Assembly: GCA_024663395.1 (NCBI GenBank)
Contig: JANFAH010000003.1
Location: 4,340,001 to 4,404,000 of the forward strand
Direction of reading: 5' to 3'
Source: Pisolithus tinctorius
Lineage: Eukaryota; Basidiomycota; Agaricomycetes; Boletales; Pisolithaceae
Length of the DNA stretch: 64,000 bases
Both the position numbers and the translations under genes were made by a program. The notes below the pieces were generated by a model, which saw only the letters and a program-made list of their open reading frames with translations, was not told the DNA's origin and made no database searches. Below are positions 1 to 10,651 of the stretch, piece by piece. How positions within the stretch are numbered: the stretch's first letter is position 1; the number at the start of each line of letters is the position of its first letter.

Positions 1-2235
1 GTACATGCTTTTATACTGCTATGGAGGTACAGTAACTGGAATTGGAACTGACATACAGAGACTTGTAAAATTTCAAGTAAAACTTCCTGGACAATGAATG
101 AAGGGTAGGTGGAGGACATACAAATGGGTAACACAGAACATCCTGATGTAGGGAATGTAATTTCCCTACTAGGGGAATTGTTTTATTTTGTTCATTTTAT
201 TTAGTTTTGATTCTAGGTGTTTTTTCTGCTAGTGGTACTTAGATTTTCGCATTTTGGTCGCTTAGTCAGCACTACCTATGACTGGATGTAGTTAGTTTTC
301 CTAAAAAACAATAGACGAGTTACTGGAGACGAGAGACAAAATTGAGCAGGTCATTTCCCTGCACCCAGACAGCCATAGAAGCCCTCAGATGACTACCAGG
401 ATCCTTGCCTAGGCTATAGAAGCCCCTTTTGGCCTACTCATTCCCCTCAGATAATCCATCATTCCCCTCACTCATCCTCTAAATCCCTTTCCTACACTGA
501 AAAGGAAACAGTCCAGGTGCTGGACCACATGGTGTGCATGCTGTCAAGGAGAAGTCCAAAGGGTGGTCACATGACTCCTCAGAGAATGGTCTGCCTGGTC
601 CAGTAGGTGAGCAACACAAGTCTGACAGGAGTCAGAGTGGAGATGGTTCATAATCAACAGAAGTTGGGTGGAGTTGGTGCAGAGTGAGTAAGGACCTAGA
701 ATGAACACATGGTTATGACACTCTGAACCACCATGTCAAGATGTAGGCCAAACAGTAACAGGGTATGTTTTATCTATCTACCACTGTGATGATCCTAATA
801 TTTCAGAAAGGCTTTCCCTAGGCTGCCTGCAGGGTCAAAATTGAATCCCAGTGGCAATGACATGTCAACCCAACTAAACCTCAAGGGTGAGCAGGCTGTG
901 GATCCATCATTTCTGCATCAGGGACCAGGGTACCTAATGACAAACCCCTATCCCTTCAATTACCAGACTCCATCAATGACTGAACCCCATCAACTGTCAT
1001 CTAGCACCTGGGCAGACAGGCTCTCTGCCCATGCACCACCTGGTGGCCCATCTGCAGGCAGTTACCACACCTATCAAGACACTCACCCACCCACCTCCTT
1101 ACTCAGCTCTGCCCAAAGGTACATGCTGGCAACCACACCAAGTCAACTGGGTGTGCAATCCACAAACAGATATTCAAGATCACTCACCAATGTTATCCAT
1201 GTAAGTACACTGTACTTGTATTTGACTAATTTCTAATAGCTCTTAGACTCAAGGCAATCAGGAGATCAGTCAGCCTCAGTGCCAACACCATGTTGCAATG
1301 CCTCCAACTCCACCTCCTCCTGCATCAGTGGGCACAGTTGCCAACACAACTGCACCATCTGATGGCTATGTGGCTGATGCTGTACTTGTTCCTGTGATGG
1401 TAACCAAACAAGAGCAAGGGCAGATCGTGGACCAAGCAAAAAAAGAAGTACAGAAATACATGTTCACTGTGGATGCTGTGCCAACAAAGAATGTGCATGC
1501 TGAATGTGTGAAAGCAGCCATCCAAAAAGCCACATGTGCTGTCATTGGAGGAGGTACATCATCACCTGCAGTATGTTTCCCTGGCTGATATCTTCCTGAC
1601 TTCACCAAGTTCATCATGAACTGCTACATATAGATAACAATGTAATTGGTGCGATGACAGCAATCCACTGGTCATTCAAACAGTACACGTTCTGTCATGT
1701 CCAACATGACTATGGCCTTTGTCTTCCATTAGGGAGTGTCCATTCCAAAGTTGACCACAAGAATGTTCAAGTCTGACAGCTCCTTGCTGAGCTCACTTTC
1801 CTTAAACCCTGGCATTATCAACCAATGGTATGTGCACATTCCTATAATTCTTATGTCGTCAAATGACTCTAGTACTCTAGCAACCAACAGAGGATCCCTA
1901 TACTGCAACAAATGAAGGCCTATTTGAGTGCAAGTTATTCATGGATATCATCATTGACATCCTCTTCCTGAGCCTGGGACAGCTATACAAGGCCATCAAC
2001 AAGGACTCAATGGATCCCCTTTGCACTTTGGCAGGAACTGCCATCTATGCTGCTCTCAAGGATCATTGGAATGGCATGTACATAGAAAGTGCCATTCACA
2101 CAGATATCTGGTGTGATGTATACTGTGATCTTATGGCTAGTATTTCTAAGCTGCAGGCAAGTGCTGTTGAGAGTGCAAGATTGTCTGAGATGCAGAGGGC
2201 AATCATCGAGAGAGGTTACATATTGATTGATATAC
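1..2235. other. CpG-depleted repeat-like block
   Basis: CpG dinucleotides are almost absent here. In roughly 600 bases from 841 I find about one, although the GC content is near one half. TG and CA are correspondingly common. From about 2,320 onward CpG returns to normal. This is what long-term cytosine methylation followed by deamination leaves in silenced repeats. Apart from the decayed reading frame described separately, bases 1-840 show no gene I can support. The block continues beyond the left edge of the window. Confidence 0.7.
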
Positions 2236-2240
2236 AATGA
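841..2240 (+). pseudogene. decayed DUF6532-like basidiomycete protein
   Basis: Open stretches at 841-1236, 1298-1588 and 1941-2240 appear to be pieces of one gene. The first is rich in Pro, Ser and Thr. The second carries a charged helix near QIVDQAKKEVQKYMF. The third contains AGTAIYAALKDHWNG followed by an acidic/aromatic helix, which resembles the C-terminal helices of the DUF6532 domain of unknown function common in mushroom-forming fungi. The first stretch begins with TTG, no convincing start codon was found, and stops separate the parts, so I call it a relic. It lies wholly inside the CpG-poor block. The family assignment rests on one helix pattern and is tentative. Confidence 0.4.
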
Positions 2241-2255
2241 TTTCGTAGCTGACAT

Positions 2256-3108
2256 CAGTCGATAAGATCACTTCTTTACATCTAGTCTGGCTAAGCTGAA
2301 GATAATCTCCAAATAAGTTGAAACCCGCTGCCAATGTTCACGCCCTGGACTACTCCCAAACGGGAATCCGTAAGCGCTCGTATACGACGTTTTGCGGAAT
2401 TTCGGTTCGCTGATCTAGTAGAAACACTGGTCACAACCCTGGATAATACATGAACTGCCATTTCATAATACACGAGATACTGCTTATCCATAAGTGGGAT
2501 AGTACATTAGCTGTAGATGTGATCTATGCTCTCCAGTGCCGCTGGGGTAGAAGTTCGCAATTGTTCCTTCTGTCCTGAGTTTGGCTCTACAGGAATACAT
2601 CCATGTTCTGAACCGAATACTATTGATAGGAATCCCCACTTGTAATAATACGCATAATAATATGTACGGCTGGATTATTGTCTGTCAATCAATTGTTCAT
2701 CTCACGACGAACCGCTTATGAACACACAGGGTCCGATCGACTGGGTGGCCCTCTTGCATGTGGGTGCCAATCTGCAGTGTCGGGTGGTGCAATTGCCAAT
2801 AACCGGAAGTCCAAGTTCCCGAAGAGAAGACTGCATTGCCTTCCAAGGCTCCACCAGGTGAGTTCGTTTTCACGTATGGCCACCAATCACACTGATAGGA
2901 TTCATTCCTTTGACCCTCGTTCCTTTCGGGGGAGACAAAGATTTGAAGCCGGTGGAGCGACGCACGTGAGACGGCAAGTGACACAGGACAAGAGAAATTA
3001 CATGATGCGCCTGAACCTAAGCACACGTTTGGCCCTTGAGCTTGATAGACGTTATTCGGGTCGCAAGGGAAGCCGGATAGGCTATTCATATCTCATATCA
3101 TCCGCGCC
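2256..3108. other. intergenic spacer upstream of DUF2235 copy A
   Basis: Normal CpG content returns here. The 2678-3172 open frame on + and its antisense partner show no recognisable family and run into the promoter of the next gene. I see no repeat or RNA gene. Confidence 0.4.
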
Positions 3109-3117
3109 TTATATAAG
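3109..3117 (+). promoter_or_regulatory. TATA box of DUF2235 copy A
   Basis: TTATATAAG lies about 65 bp upstream of the ATG at 3182, a normal fungal TATA-to-start spacing. It supports 3182 as the start used by copy A. Confidence 0.5.
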
Positions 3118-3181
3118 TAAGAAGAGTTCACAGGGGTTCTGCTCTGCCAACGTGCAACTGCCAGCTAGGTAGCCGTCAGGC

Positions 3182-5329
3182 ATGTCGGACAACTCTTCCC
3201 CACCCTCTCAGTTTCTCAATGCATCCCATTTCGCTGACGCCTATCCCGACTTCCCAAACGTAGCCCGTTCTCCCACTGCTGGTGGTTCGACCATCAAGAT
3301 GTCAGAATGTTCGGACGACGTGATTCCCCCCGCACATGCCTGTCGCACTCTCGTGCTCTGCTTTGATGGTACAGGCGACCAGTTCGATGCTGATGTAGGT
3401 GGTCGTTGTCTTTGATCCTCTTGCACAACTTACTGACCTCCGCTTACCGCTAGAACTCGAACATCGTTCAGTTTTTCTCGATGCTGAAAAAGGATGATCC
3501 CTCCCAACAAATGGTGTACTATCAGGTGCGCTTGCTCACATTGGGGCGGAGTCCATTACCACTCACGACTGGCGCAACATAAGGCGGGGATAGGTACATA
3601 CACTATCCCTCAAATCGCCACGCCCTTTTACGCCAAGCTTTCCAAGACCATCGATGCGATGGTGGGGAACAACCTGGATGCTCACGTCATGGGTACGCCA
3701 CCGGTACCCGCATCCTCTTATCGCGGCGCCTAACAAACACGTGTTTTCTGCAGGTGGCTACGAGTTCTTGATGCAAAACTGTGAGTTTTTTTTTCGACAT
3801 TTCCATTTCTTCATTTGATACTAACAATGGTGATTGATACCTCGACCCTACAGATGAGGCAGGAGATAGGATATGTCTGTTTGGGTTTTCGCGAGGCGCC
3901 TACACTGCCCGTGCGCTGGCTGGCATGTAAGGCTTCCGTAACAGTGTTGTATACCGGAACACTTGCTTAGTCCCACTACAGGCTTCACAAAGTGGGTCTC
4001 TTACCACGCTGCAACCACCAGCAGGTTCCGTTCGCGTACAAAATGTATAGCAAGGATGATGATGAAGGCTGGGAACAGAGTAAGGCATTTAAGAAGGCGT
4101 TTTCTATCGACGTTGATGTCGAATTCGTCGGGGTTTGGTAAGCTTCTTGAGCTAATAGGACATCATGGGTTTGGTTCCACTGACTTCTGTATCATGTGGG
4201 CGCTTTGGACAGGGATACTGTTAACTCTGTGGGCGTCATCCCTCGCAGGCTGCCTTTCACAAGAGCAAACAACAAGATTCGCTACTTCAGACATGCTCTC
4301 GCACTCGATGAACACCGAGTGTATGTACCCAACTGATGTTTGCGGTAGGCTAATGTTCATATATCTGAATCCGTCACAGGCGCTTTATGCCGAACTTCTA
4401 CAATCGGTCCACAGACGCCGACAAAAAACTTGGCGTCCAGAAAGGGGAAATGCCTCGAAGCACCAAGAAGTTTTCCTCCATTCATATTCCCTACGACAAG
4501 CTTCTGCATGAGAAAAGCAGCTCGAATGGGCACCATCAGGAATCAAGTCTTCAGGATCTGGAGCGTCGCTACACCGAGTCAATCCTGCAGACCGATTTCG
4601 ACGAAGTATGGTTCGCAGGATGTCACTGCGGTAAGCTCGAACAGTCCAGGAATTGACATGGTCTTAATACTTGCAACTCCGTTCCAGACGTTGGTGGCGG
4701 TTCCGTCAAGAATGGTACTCGAAACAGTTTAGCACGTATCCCTCTCCGCTGGATGATTCGGGAGATTTTCAAAACCGAAATAGGCATTCTCTTCCACCGC
4801 TCGATGTTCCAGCAGATTGGCATGGACCCTTCAACATTGTACCCCCACGTGACCCCCCGCCCACCAGCTATCTTTAACAGCCCGACAAACGCCGACCCCG
4901 GCGTACCGTGCGATGATGACGATGCAGCAATCCAGTGTGATCCCGATGGCAAATTTGTGAGCGAGGAAATGGAGGATCTCGGCGATGCGCTCAGCCCCAT
5001 CTACGATCAACTCAAGATTGCGCGATATTGGTGGATACTCGAAATGCTGCCGCAAAAGCAGCACTACCAGCGAGATGAGGATGACACTTGGGTCAAGGAT
5101 ATCAAGTGTGTAACTCTCGTCATCCGTTTGGGAGTCCGCATACTGAACCAGTTTGAATTTCTTTTGATCCGACCTCAGGATAAACATGGGTAAGGGACGC
5201 CATGTCCCCAACCGAGAGACCCTGAGGATACATCGATCGGTCAAGATCCGGATGGAAGCAGACAAACTTGCGGAAGGGAAATACTGGCCGAAGGCGAAGA
5301 TCAAGGTTGCGCCCACATGGGTGGATTAA
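3182..5329 (+). CDS. DUF2235 alpha/beta-hydrolase, copy A (intact, about 10 exons)
   Basis: This encodes a protein of about 520 aa when the short introns are removed. The first exon (3182-3394) ends just after the DUF2235 signature CFDGTG (residues 60-65). Exon 2 is 3454-3525 and exon 3 starts at 3584 with AGIGTYT. The nucleophile motif GFSRGAYTARAL falls near residues 151-162 (Ser about 153). A later exon gives WFAGCHCDVGGGS, matching the conserved GxHxDVGGG block with the catalytic Asp. The last exon starts near 5186 and ends at TAA 5327-5329. The start at 3182 is supported because copies C and E share the MSxxSSPS N terminus. DUF2235 is the lipase-like fold also seen in bacterial Tle1 phospholipase effectors; the substrate in fungi is unknown. 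No signal peptide is evident. All exons keep frame, so it is probably functional. Confidence 0.85.
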
Positions 5330-5975
5330 AGGTTACGCCAGGTACGGAGGCAAGACAAGAGCCTCATTTCTATTACTTCGTGCCTCCGGAGACATGCTAG
5401 CGTTACCTTGATTTTTTTTTTTTTTTTTGGTTACTCCTCCCGTGCCTTCTCACCCTGTACCATGCAACGTCATATCAAACGTATAGTGCAACACTACATG
5501 CTGCCCTCTACGCTCAAGCATCATTTACTGAATACATTTAGTATTGGTAATTCTTCGTCCATCTCTTTTTGCCGGAATGTACCATAGTACGTACCGCGCC
5601 GCGAGCGCAATCATGCCCGCCTCCCTTGCCAGTCATTTGCGTGTTCTATGAATCTTACATGCTTTGGCACGTGTTCCTGTCTCCTTATCTTTAAGGTTTT
5701 CAAGACCGAGATCAAAGAAGTTGCGGAGTTACCGTACGATTTCAGGTTAGGTGAGTTGGGCTAAGTATAGTGCCACTAACCTGCGGGACCGCACCGCTAT
5801 GAGCTCCACCATTTCAAATAGTTGCACCAGGTGACCCGCGGGAGTATTACATACTCTTGAAGATAGCTTTAGGCCAACTGACTCGCATTTTACGGTGTCC
5901 ATAGCGAAAGTAAAATGGGAAATATACCCATTAGTCTATGCAGAGTCTGTCCTCGAGAAAATGTTTGGCCATTTA
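5330..5975. other. 3' flank of copy A and spacer
   Basis: The first 370 bases are homologous to the 3' flanks of copies B and D (shared blocks such as CATGCAACGTCATA and CTTACATGC). They include a run of 17 T at 5412-5428 where copy B has a short, mixed T-rich tract. No gene is seen. Confidence 0.5.
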
Positions 5976-6495
5976 CAGCAGGTTCCATATCGATAGACCA
6001 GAATCGACCAACGCACACATAAGCGCTTTCCTTTAGTCTTGGAATGCAGCCAAACAATGGCGCGCACTATACCTCGTTTGCGATACTCACATGAGCACTT
6101 TTTGTTTGGTGGCCAAACATTGGCGCGAACTACACCATACCGCTACAGTGTTGAATCATACTAGTGTAGAATTACAAGTGTACAACTAATAGTGGCTATT
6201 TCACGAGTCTTGAAACCCTTTGAAGTCTCTACTCAGACTCTACACTTCATGTACTACTAAAAGTACTATAGTGACCCAAACATTGTGGCATGCCGGAACC
6301 GCATAGGTCACAAGGGAACGGGCGTTGGGCACGGTGGGTGGGAGGCGGCTGGAGCACAGCATGCGCTCTTTCTGGTTCATTTTTGGTAATTTCGGACGCG
6401 TGATCTAACGTCATTATTTGGCTACATTTCAGAACTAAACAAAAGCGCTTATGTGGCTGTTGGTCAATTCTGGTCTATCGATTCGGACCCTGCTG
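5976..6495. mobile_element. 520-bp MITE with TA target duplication
   Basis: The element starts CAGCAGG and ends CCTGCTG and is flanked on both sides by TA (5974-5975 and 6496-6497). The two ends form imperfect terminal inverted repeats of about 90 bp, sharing ATCGATAGACCAGAAT and ACATAAGCGCTTT on opposite strands. A further internal direct repeat (AGCCAAACAATGGCGCGC near 6050, GGCCAAACATTGGCGCGA near 6112) is present. There is no transposase frame. TA duplication with CAG ends is typical of non-autonomous Tc1/mariner elements of the pogo/Fot1 type. Confidence 0.75.
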
Positions 6496-6781
6496 TAGTA
6501 CCTCAGATTTCAACCCAATTATCGTGTTTGTGGCCCGTCACCTGCGCTTGCAGAGATTGCATTCCCGTAAAAAATGCTATGTGTATGTTGCACAGTTGTT
6601 CACAGCCATAGGGATTGTTCTCATGTTCAAAGCATTGGACATCGTTACAGAAGACTGGTCACATCGAGGAACCAACGTGTATGCGGTGACCACGCGATTC
6701 CCATCAACGTCATTGTGATCCTCGTGAGCGCCTCGAACTCGCTCGGGTAAAGCCAAAAGTACATTTGCCAGCGCCCAGAAT

Positions 6782-8163
6782 TCACAAATCCGCTGATGTA
6801 GGGGACATTTGGGAGCTTGTACCCAGGTTGGTTTCCTCCGTGTTTCGAGTGGGTTTGTCCCTAGAAATAGTTTCATCTCGCAAGTTGGTGTGCTGCGGAG
6901 CTGTCGCAGCAAGCCACAACTGATGCTTCGACGTGCCTGCTCTTGCATCAGCCATGATGCTGGCCCGGTATAGTTCAGCTATTCGTATCAACATTATATA
7001 CCGAATGGTGTCGCCTACCGTTGCAAGTGAGCTTGGTCGCCATCCAAGTCTGGCATGACTTGTTCAATAATTTGTCCAATCTTGAGTAAACCCTAGTGAC
7101 AATGATTACGATGAACGCTGCGGCGCTCACGTTACCACTTACATACACCTCTCCTGCTTTCCGAATGTAGTTCAAGACCTGAGTGATGTCAAATACCATC
7201 GACAGAAATCGGAGTCAACTTGCCTCTGATAATAGCTCGTGCACTTCTAAGCAGATTCCACGCCAACAGAACCACAGGATCTGCACACCCGCATTATTAG
7301 TCTCAAAAGATAGCAACCGGATGCTTTCCCTGCCTTTCCCGTGATGTCCTCCTCCAGTACTCGTTGTTCGGCTTCGTTTTCTGTTGCATCGAGTTTCGTT
7401 TGGAGTGCATTTATCTCTTGCAATATAGAACCAGTGCTGAGTTGCCTATGTAGTGTTCGAGACTTGGAGTACTGAATATCAAAAGGGATGGTACTGACCC
7501 GTCGTAATCAATACATCTAGGATCAATGCACAATAAATTGTACTACAACGAGATGACCTAGGTGGAATACTCACAAGTGCCCACACGTGAAGGCCATACT
7601 GATATGCTGAAGTATCTTTGTAACTAGTGTTACCCCAATTCTTTTCGATTGATGGGAACACTTACCCCAGCACCCAGAGTTTGCGATATGCACCTCACCT
7701 CGTGCTTTATTTTTTGCTTTGTAGTAGAATTCCGGCTCGATGTGCGATACCACATGCCAAGAGTCTGGCACTCCTTGAGTAAAAGAGGTAACGCTACCTC
7801 AAGGCGTGGGTCCTGTATGGTTATTGATTGTTGCCTGAGTTTGGGTGGATTACCTATCGCCACCAGAGCCCCCGGCGACGATTTCGGTGCGCATGATTGT
7901 AAACCGTCTCCGGGGACTGAAAAATTTAGCTTTGTAGACGAGTATATTCAATGTGGCAGGCTAACCTTCTGCCACGCCTGCAGCACCTTCACCGGCTGGC
8001 TTAGTTCCCACCATAAGGGGGAGCTTTTTGAAGAATGTTATCTCGCCGACCTATACTTCGAGGGTGAGCAGGTTGAGGTGTCGAAAGAAAGAATGCGCAC
8101 ATAATTTGTCAAGTCCTTGAGCCCAAACATATTCGAGAGGGACGTGATTGCTTCATCCGCCAT
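6782..8163 (-). CDS. unidentified multi-exon helical protein next to HET gene
   Basis: I do not recognise this family. A plausible start is the ATG at 8161-8163 (MADEAITSLSNMFGLKDL) and a plausible end is 6782. Several short GT-AG introns join segments that look like real protein: PRLEVALPLLLKE, WHVVSHIEPEFYYKAKNKA, ITKILQHISMAF-like sequence near 7600, a charged helix LQEINALQTKLDATENEAEQ near 7400, VTRVYSRLDKLL near 7080, and ELYRASIMADARAG near 6960. The content is alpha-helical, with no membrane span I trust and no catalytic motif. At least one junction (about 8025-8045) does not keep frame, so it may be a recent pseudogene. It is in tandem with the HET gene on the same strand, 360 bp downstream of it. 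Confidence 0.45.
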
Positions 8164-8521
8164 CTGGCTGTTCTGTCGCCGTAATCAGTATGTGCTTGTA
8201 GATTTCATGCAGTTCCTCAACGCACCCCATGACTGCGATGAACTTCGGTTCCTGTAAGTTGATGCTGCAACTCACATGATTAGCTACTTGAGTAAAGATG
8301 ATAGGAGATGGGTACCATGTTCACTAGGGTGTAAAAGCGCTTCCTATTCTCCGGAACGTAGCTTCAGAGACACCACATAGCGCTCTGCAGCAGTGAGCTC
8401 ACCGGATATCCTCAAATTGCTTCCTTCTCTCCATGGAAGCTGACTCGTCCTGCCAAACCTGCCGACTTGTTCCATCCAGTTTCGAATGAAATGCATGATT
8501 AATCTAGGGCCACATGGATAG
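8164..8521. other. spacer between HET gene and downstream gene
   Basis: Nothing recognisable. The small open frames here overlap the 3' end of the HET gene or have no coding character. Confidence 0.3.
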
Positions 8522-10288
8522 TTAGACCCGCACGTGTATGCAGACGAAAGAACCAACCGTCCACTCATGTGGTCCAACACAACAACCAGCACATTTTTTA
8601 ATGTCTACCGTCACAAGGTCAGTTTCCCAAACAACCGTTGCAGCCCAAATAGATTGGGAAAGGTGGGCGTGCAGCTTGTCGCTGTGATACTTCTGGGCAA
8701 GTCGTGCCCGTGCGCTCCACATCATGTCATATGCTTTCTCAGCAAAGCTCGACCATGGTTTGCAGTCGTCCTGTTGATTTGCAACGCATTCATCACAAGT
8801 GACGTGCATCCATTCCCGGCCAAAGTGTTTTCCAAGCCCAACTGCAAAACGAGATTTGGCACTGTAGTTGGCATAGATTATGAGGATGAGATCGCTCGCG
8901 CGAGACGAAAGGGTGAAAGCATTGCTGGTCATCTCGCGAGGGAAGGTGCCACAGCGTATGAAACCATAGTGCGACGCATTCGCGTCGACGAGCGTAAGAC
9001 CACAGGCTGGCTCGTCAACTTGATGATGTGTAAGATAGAGTTCCATGAACTCTGGGGATGTCTGTTTGAGCTCGTTATCGCTAAGAGTTCTGTCGAAGCT
9101 AGATCCACGGGAGGTTAAATCGATTGTGATTAGGTCTCCATGTTGGTCGCTACATGCCAGTATAGCCTTCAGGGTGGTGGGCCTGGGAGAGTCGAGATAA
9201 CGAAATTCATAGGGCCCGGGATTGGGTTCGGAATAAGGTATGACGGGCAAGCAAATCTGGATACCTGCATTGGTAGCGAGGAAAACAGAAAGTTTTTTGG
9301 CATCTTTGCGCGATTCGGCTTCGTTCTTGAGGCGGCCGAGTTTGTGTTTGTCGATATACATGATCAACTTGTCGACGAATGATGTATCAGGGTCCTTCTG
9401 GATGTAGCGACAAGCCCTGAAGTAGCTCGGGTCATCTGCAAGGACGCTGCCATACCGCGGCACCCTTGCATAGGGATCCCATGCAAATATGCTACAATCG
9501 TTGGATTCCCGGATGATTTCCAGTTGCAGTCGTCGGAATGCTCTCTCCCCCTCTCCATACAACATCGGCATGCTCACCCCGAACAACCCTAACAACGAAT
9601 ACGCCCGATCTTCTACCCGCGTTGTCTTCCGGTCAGCTGCCCACGACATAATTTGGGCGACACTGGAAGATGCTGACACCAGACCACCCCTTAACACACG
9701 ATCAGGAATTTGTGTGATGCGCTCTAACTTCTGTGCCAGGTTCCGCTTGTCACCAATAGACATCCAGCCCTTGTTGAAGAACTGGACTTCTTTCGGAGCG
9801 ATGAGTTCCTGGAGCGTCCAGCCCCGCAAGAACCACTCCGGCCAACCGTTGGAAGAATTGAACTTGCCATAGTCTGGTTCAGTAGGAAAGGCTGGCTCGT
9901 CAATGTCATGGAGGTATGCATAGCACACCTGCGCGTCTCGATACCACTGATACATCGAATTGATGGCCTCTGATAGCTCGGCGCTGCTTTGTTTGTTGAT
10001 ACAACATGTATCAACCCACAAGAACTTGTGGCCATCGCTCATAGCTTTCTCGCAGCTCTTGATGATCTTCTTGTAGCCATCACGGTTTCTAACCTTCTCC
10101 CTCTTTCCGTCGTCCATCTCCATTAGCCCTATCATCTCTTCATAACTGACCTCGGTTCCCCAGCGATGTGAGAGTATCGCATAACTTGTACTCTTGCTAT
10201 CGGCTTCTTTCAGAACCTCGACGTTGGGATCAGCTCGTTGGATGTCCTTTTCCCGGTCGAGAACGGCGTCTACATCCAATAGCCGCAT
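8522..10288 (-). CDS. HET-domain (heterokaryon incompatibility) protein
   Basis: A single uninterrupted 588-aa frame starts at ATG 10288 with MRLLDVDAVLDRE. The HET domain is plain: YAILSHRWG (residues 36-44), FLWVDTCCINKQSS (89-102), AINSMYQWYRDA (108-119), FLRGWTLQELIAP (153-165) and DRAYSLLGLFGVSMPMLYGEG (227-247). These are the conserved blocks of fungal HET proteins, which trigger cell death after non-self fusion. The C-terminal 330 residues have no recognised repeat domain (no WD40 or NACHT). It lacks introns, unlike its neighbours. It is transcribed away from DUF2235 copy B, with 363 bp between the two start codons. Confidence 0.9.
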   Translation of the reverse strand: MRLLDVDAVLDREKDIQRADPNVEVLKEADSKSTSYAILSHRWGTEVSYEEMIGLMEMDDGKREKVRNRDGYKKIIKSCEKAMSDGHKFLWVDTCCINKQSSAELSEAINSMYQWYRDAQVCYAYLHDIDEPAFPTEPDYGKFNSSNGWPEWFLRGWTLQELIAPKEVQFFNKGWMSIGDKRNLAQKLERITQIPDRVLRGGLVSASSSVAQIMSWAADRKTTRVEDRAYSLLGLFGVSMPMLYGEGERAFRRLQLEIIRESNDCSIFAWDPYARVPRYGSVLADDPSYFRACRYIQKDPDTSFVDKLIMYIDKHKLGRLKNEAESRKDAKKLSVFLATNAGIQICLPVIPYSEPNPGPYEFRYLDSPRPTTLKAILACSDQHGDLITIDLTSRGSSFDRTLSDNELKQTSPEFMELYLTHHQVDEPACGLTLVDANASHYGFIRCGTFPREMTSNAFTLSSRASDLILIIYANYSAKSRFAVGLGKHFGREWMHVTCDECVANQQDDCKPWSSFAEKAYDMMWSARARLAQKYHSDKLHAHLSQSIWAATVVWETDLVTVDIKKCAGCCVGPHEWTVGSFVCIHVRV

Positions 10289-10583
10289 CTCCTTAAGAGG
10301 TGGACAAACAGCTCAGCACTGGGGCAACGCTTAGGTCACTGCACGTACTTCTTCGGGTACTTAAGACTGTAAGGTGGTGTCTTCAGATGCGATGGGTAGC
10401 TTATATGCTTCTGGTCGAAGGACAATGGAAGACTTGAAACAAACCTCAACTCAAGCCTCGTTGCAGGGCGACACAGATCATGTCACATCACGGGAAGTAG
10501 GTTATTCGGTCGCCTTCGTTAACCACATAACGTCGTCAGTGTGCTTACACTACCAATTACAGCATGCACACCTGGCAAACATT

Positions 10584-10614
10584 AAGCGCTCAAAATCGCG
10601 AGTTTTGAGCGCTT
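10584..10614. promoter_or_regulatory. perfect 12-bp inverted repeat in divergent promoter
   Basis: AAGCGCTCAAAA at 10584-10595 is repeated in reverse complement at 10603-10614, separated by TCGCGAG. It sits 37 bp upstream of the ATG of copy B and about 300 bp upstream of the HET start. It could be a binding site for a dimeric regulator or a hairpin; the function is inferred only from symmetry and position. Confidence 0.4.
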
Positions 10615-10651
10615 AGCGTTACTGACGGGCCTAGCTTAGGGTTCCATTATC

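Noticed and set aside
2678..3172. 164-aa open frame upstream of DUF2235 copy A
   Set aside because: It overlaps the TATA box and leader of copy A, has no family signature and has an equally long antisense frame.
5412..5428. T17 run as the tail of a retroposed sequence
   Set aside because: It lies in a 3' flank shared with copies B and D, where the tract is shorter, and copy A has introns. It is a simple homopolymer expansion.
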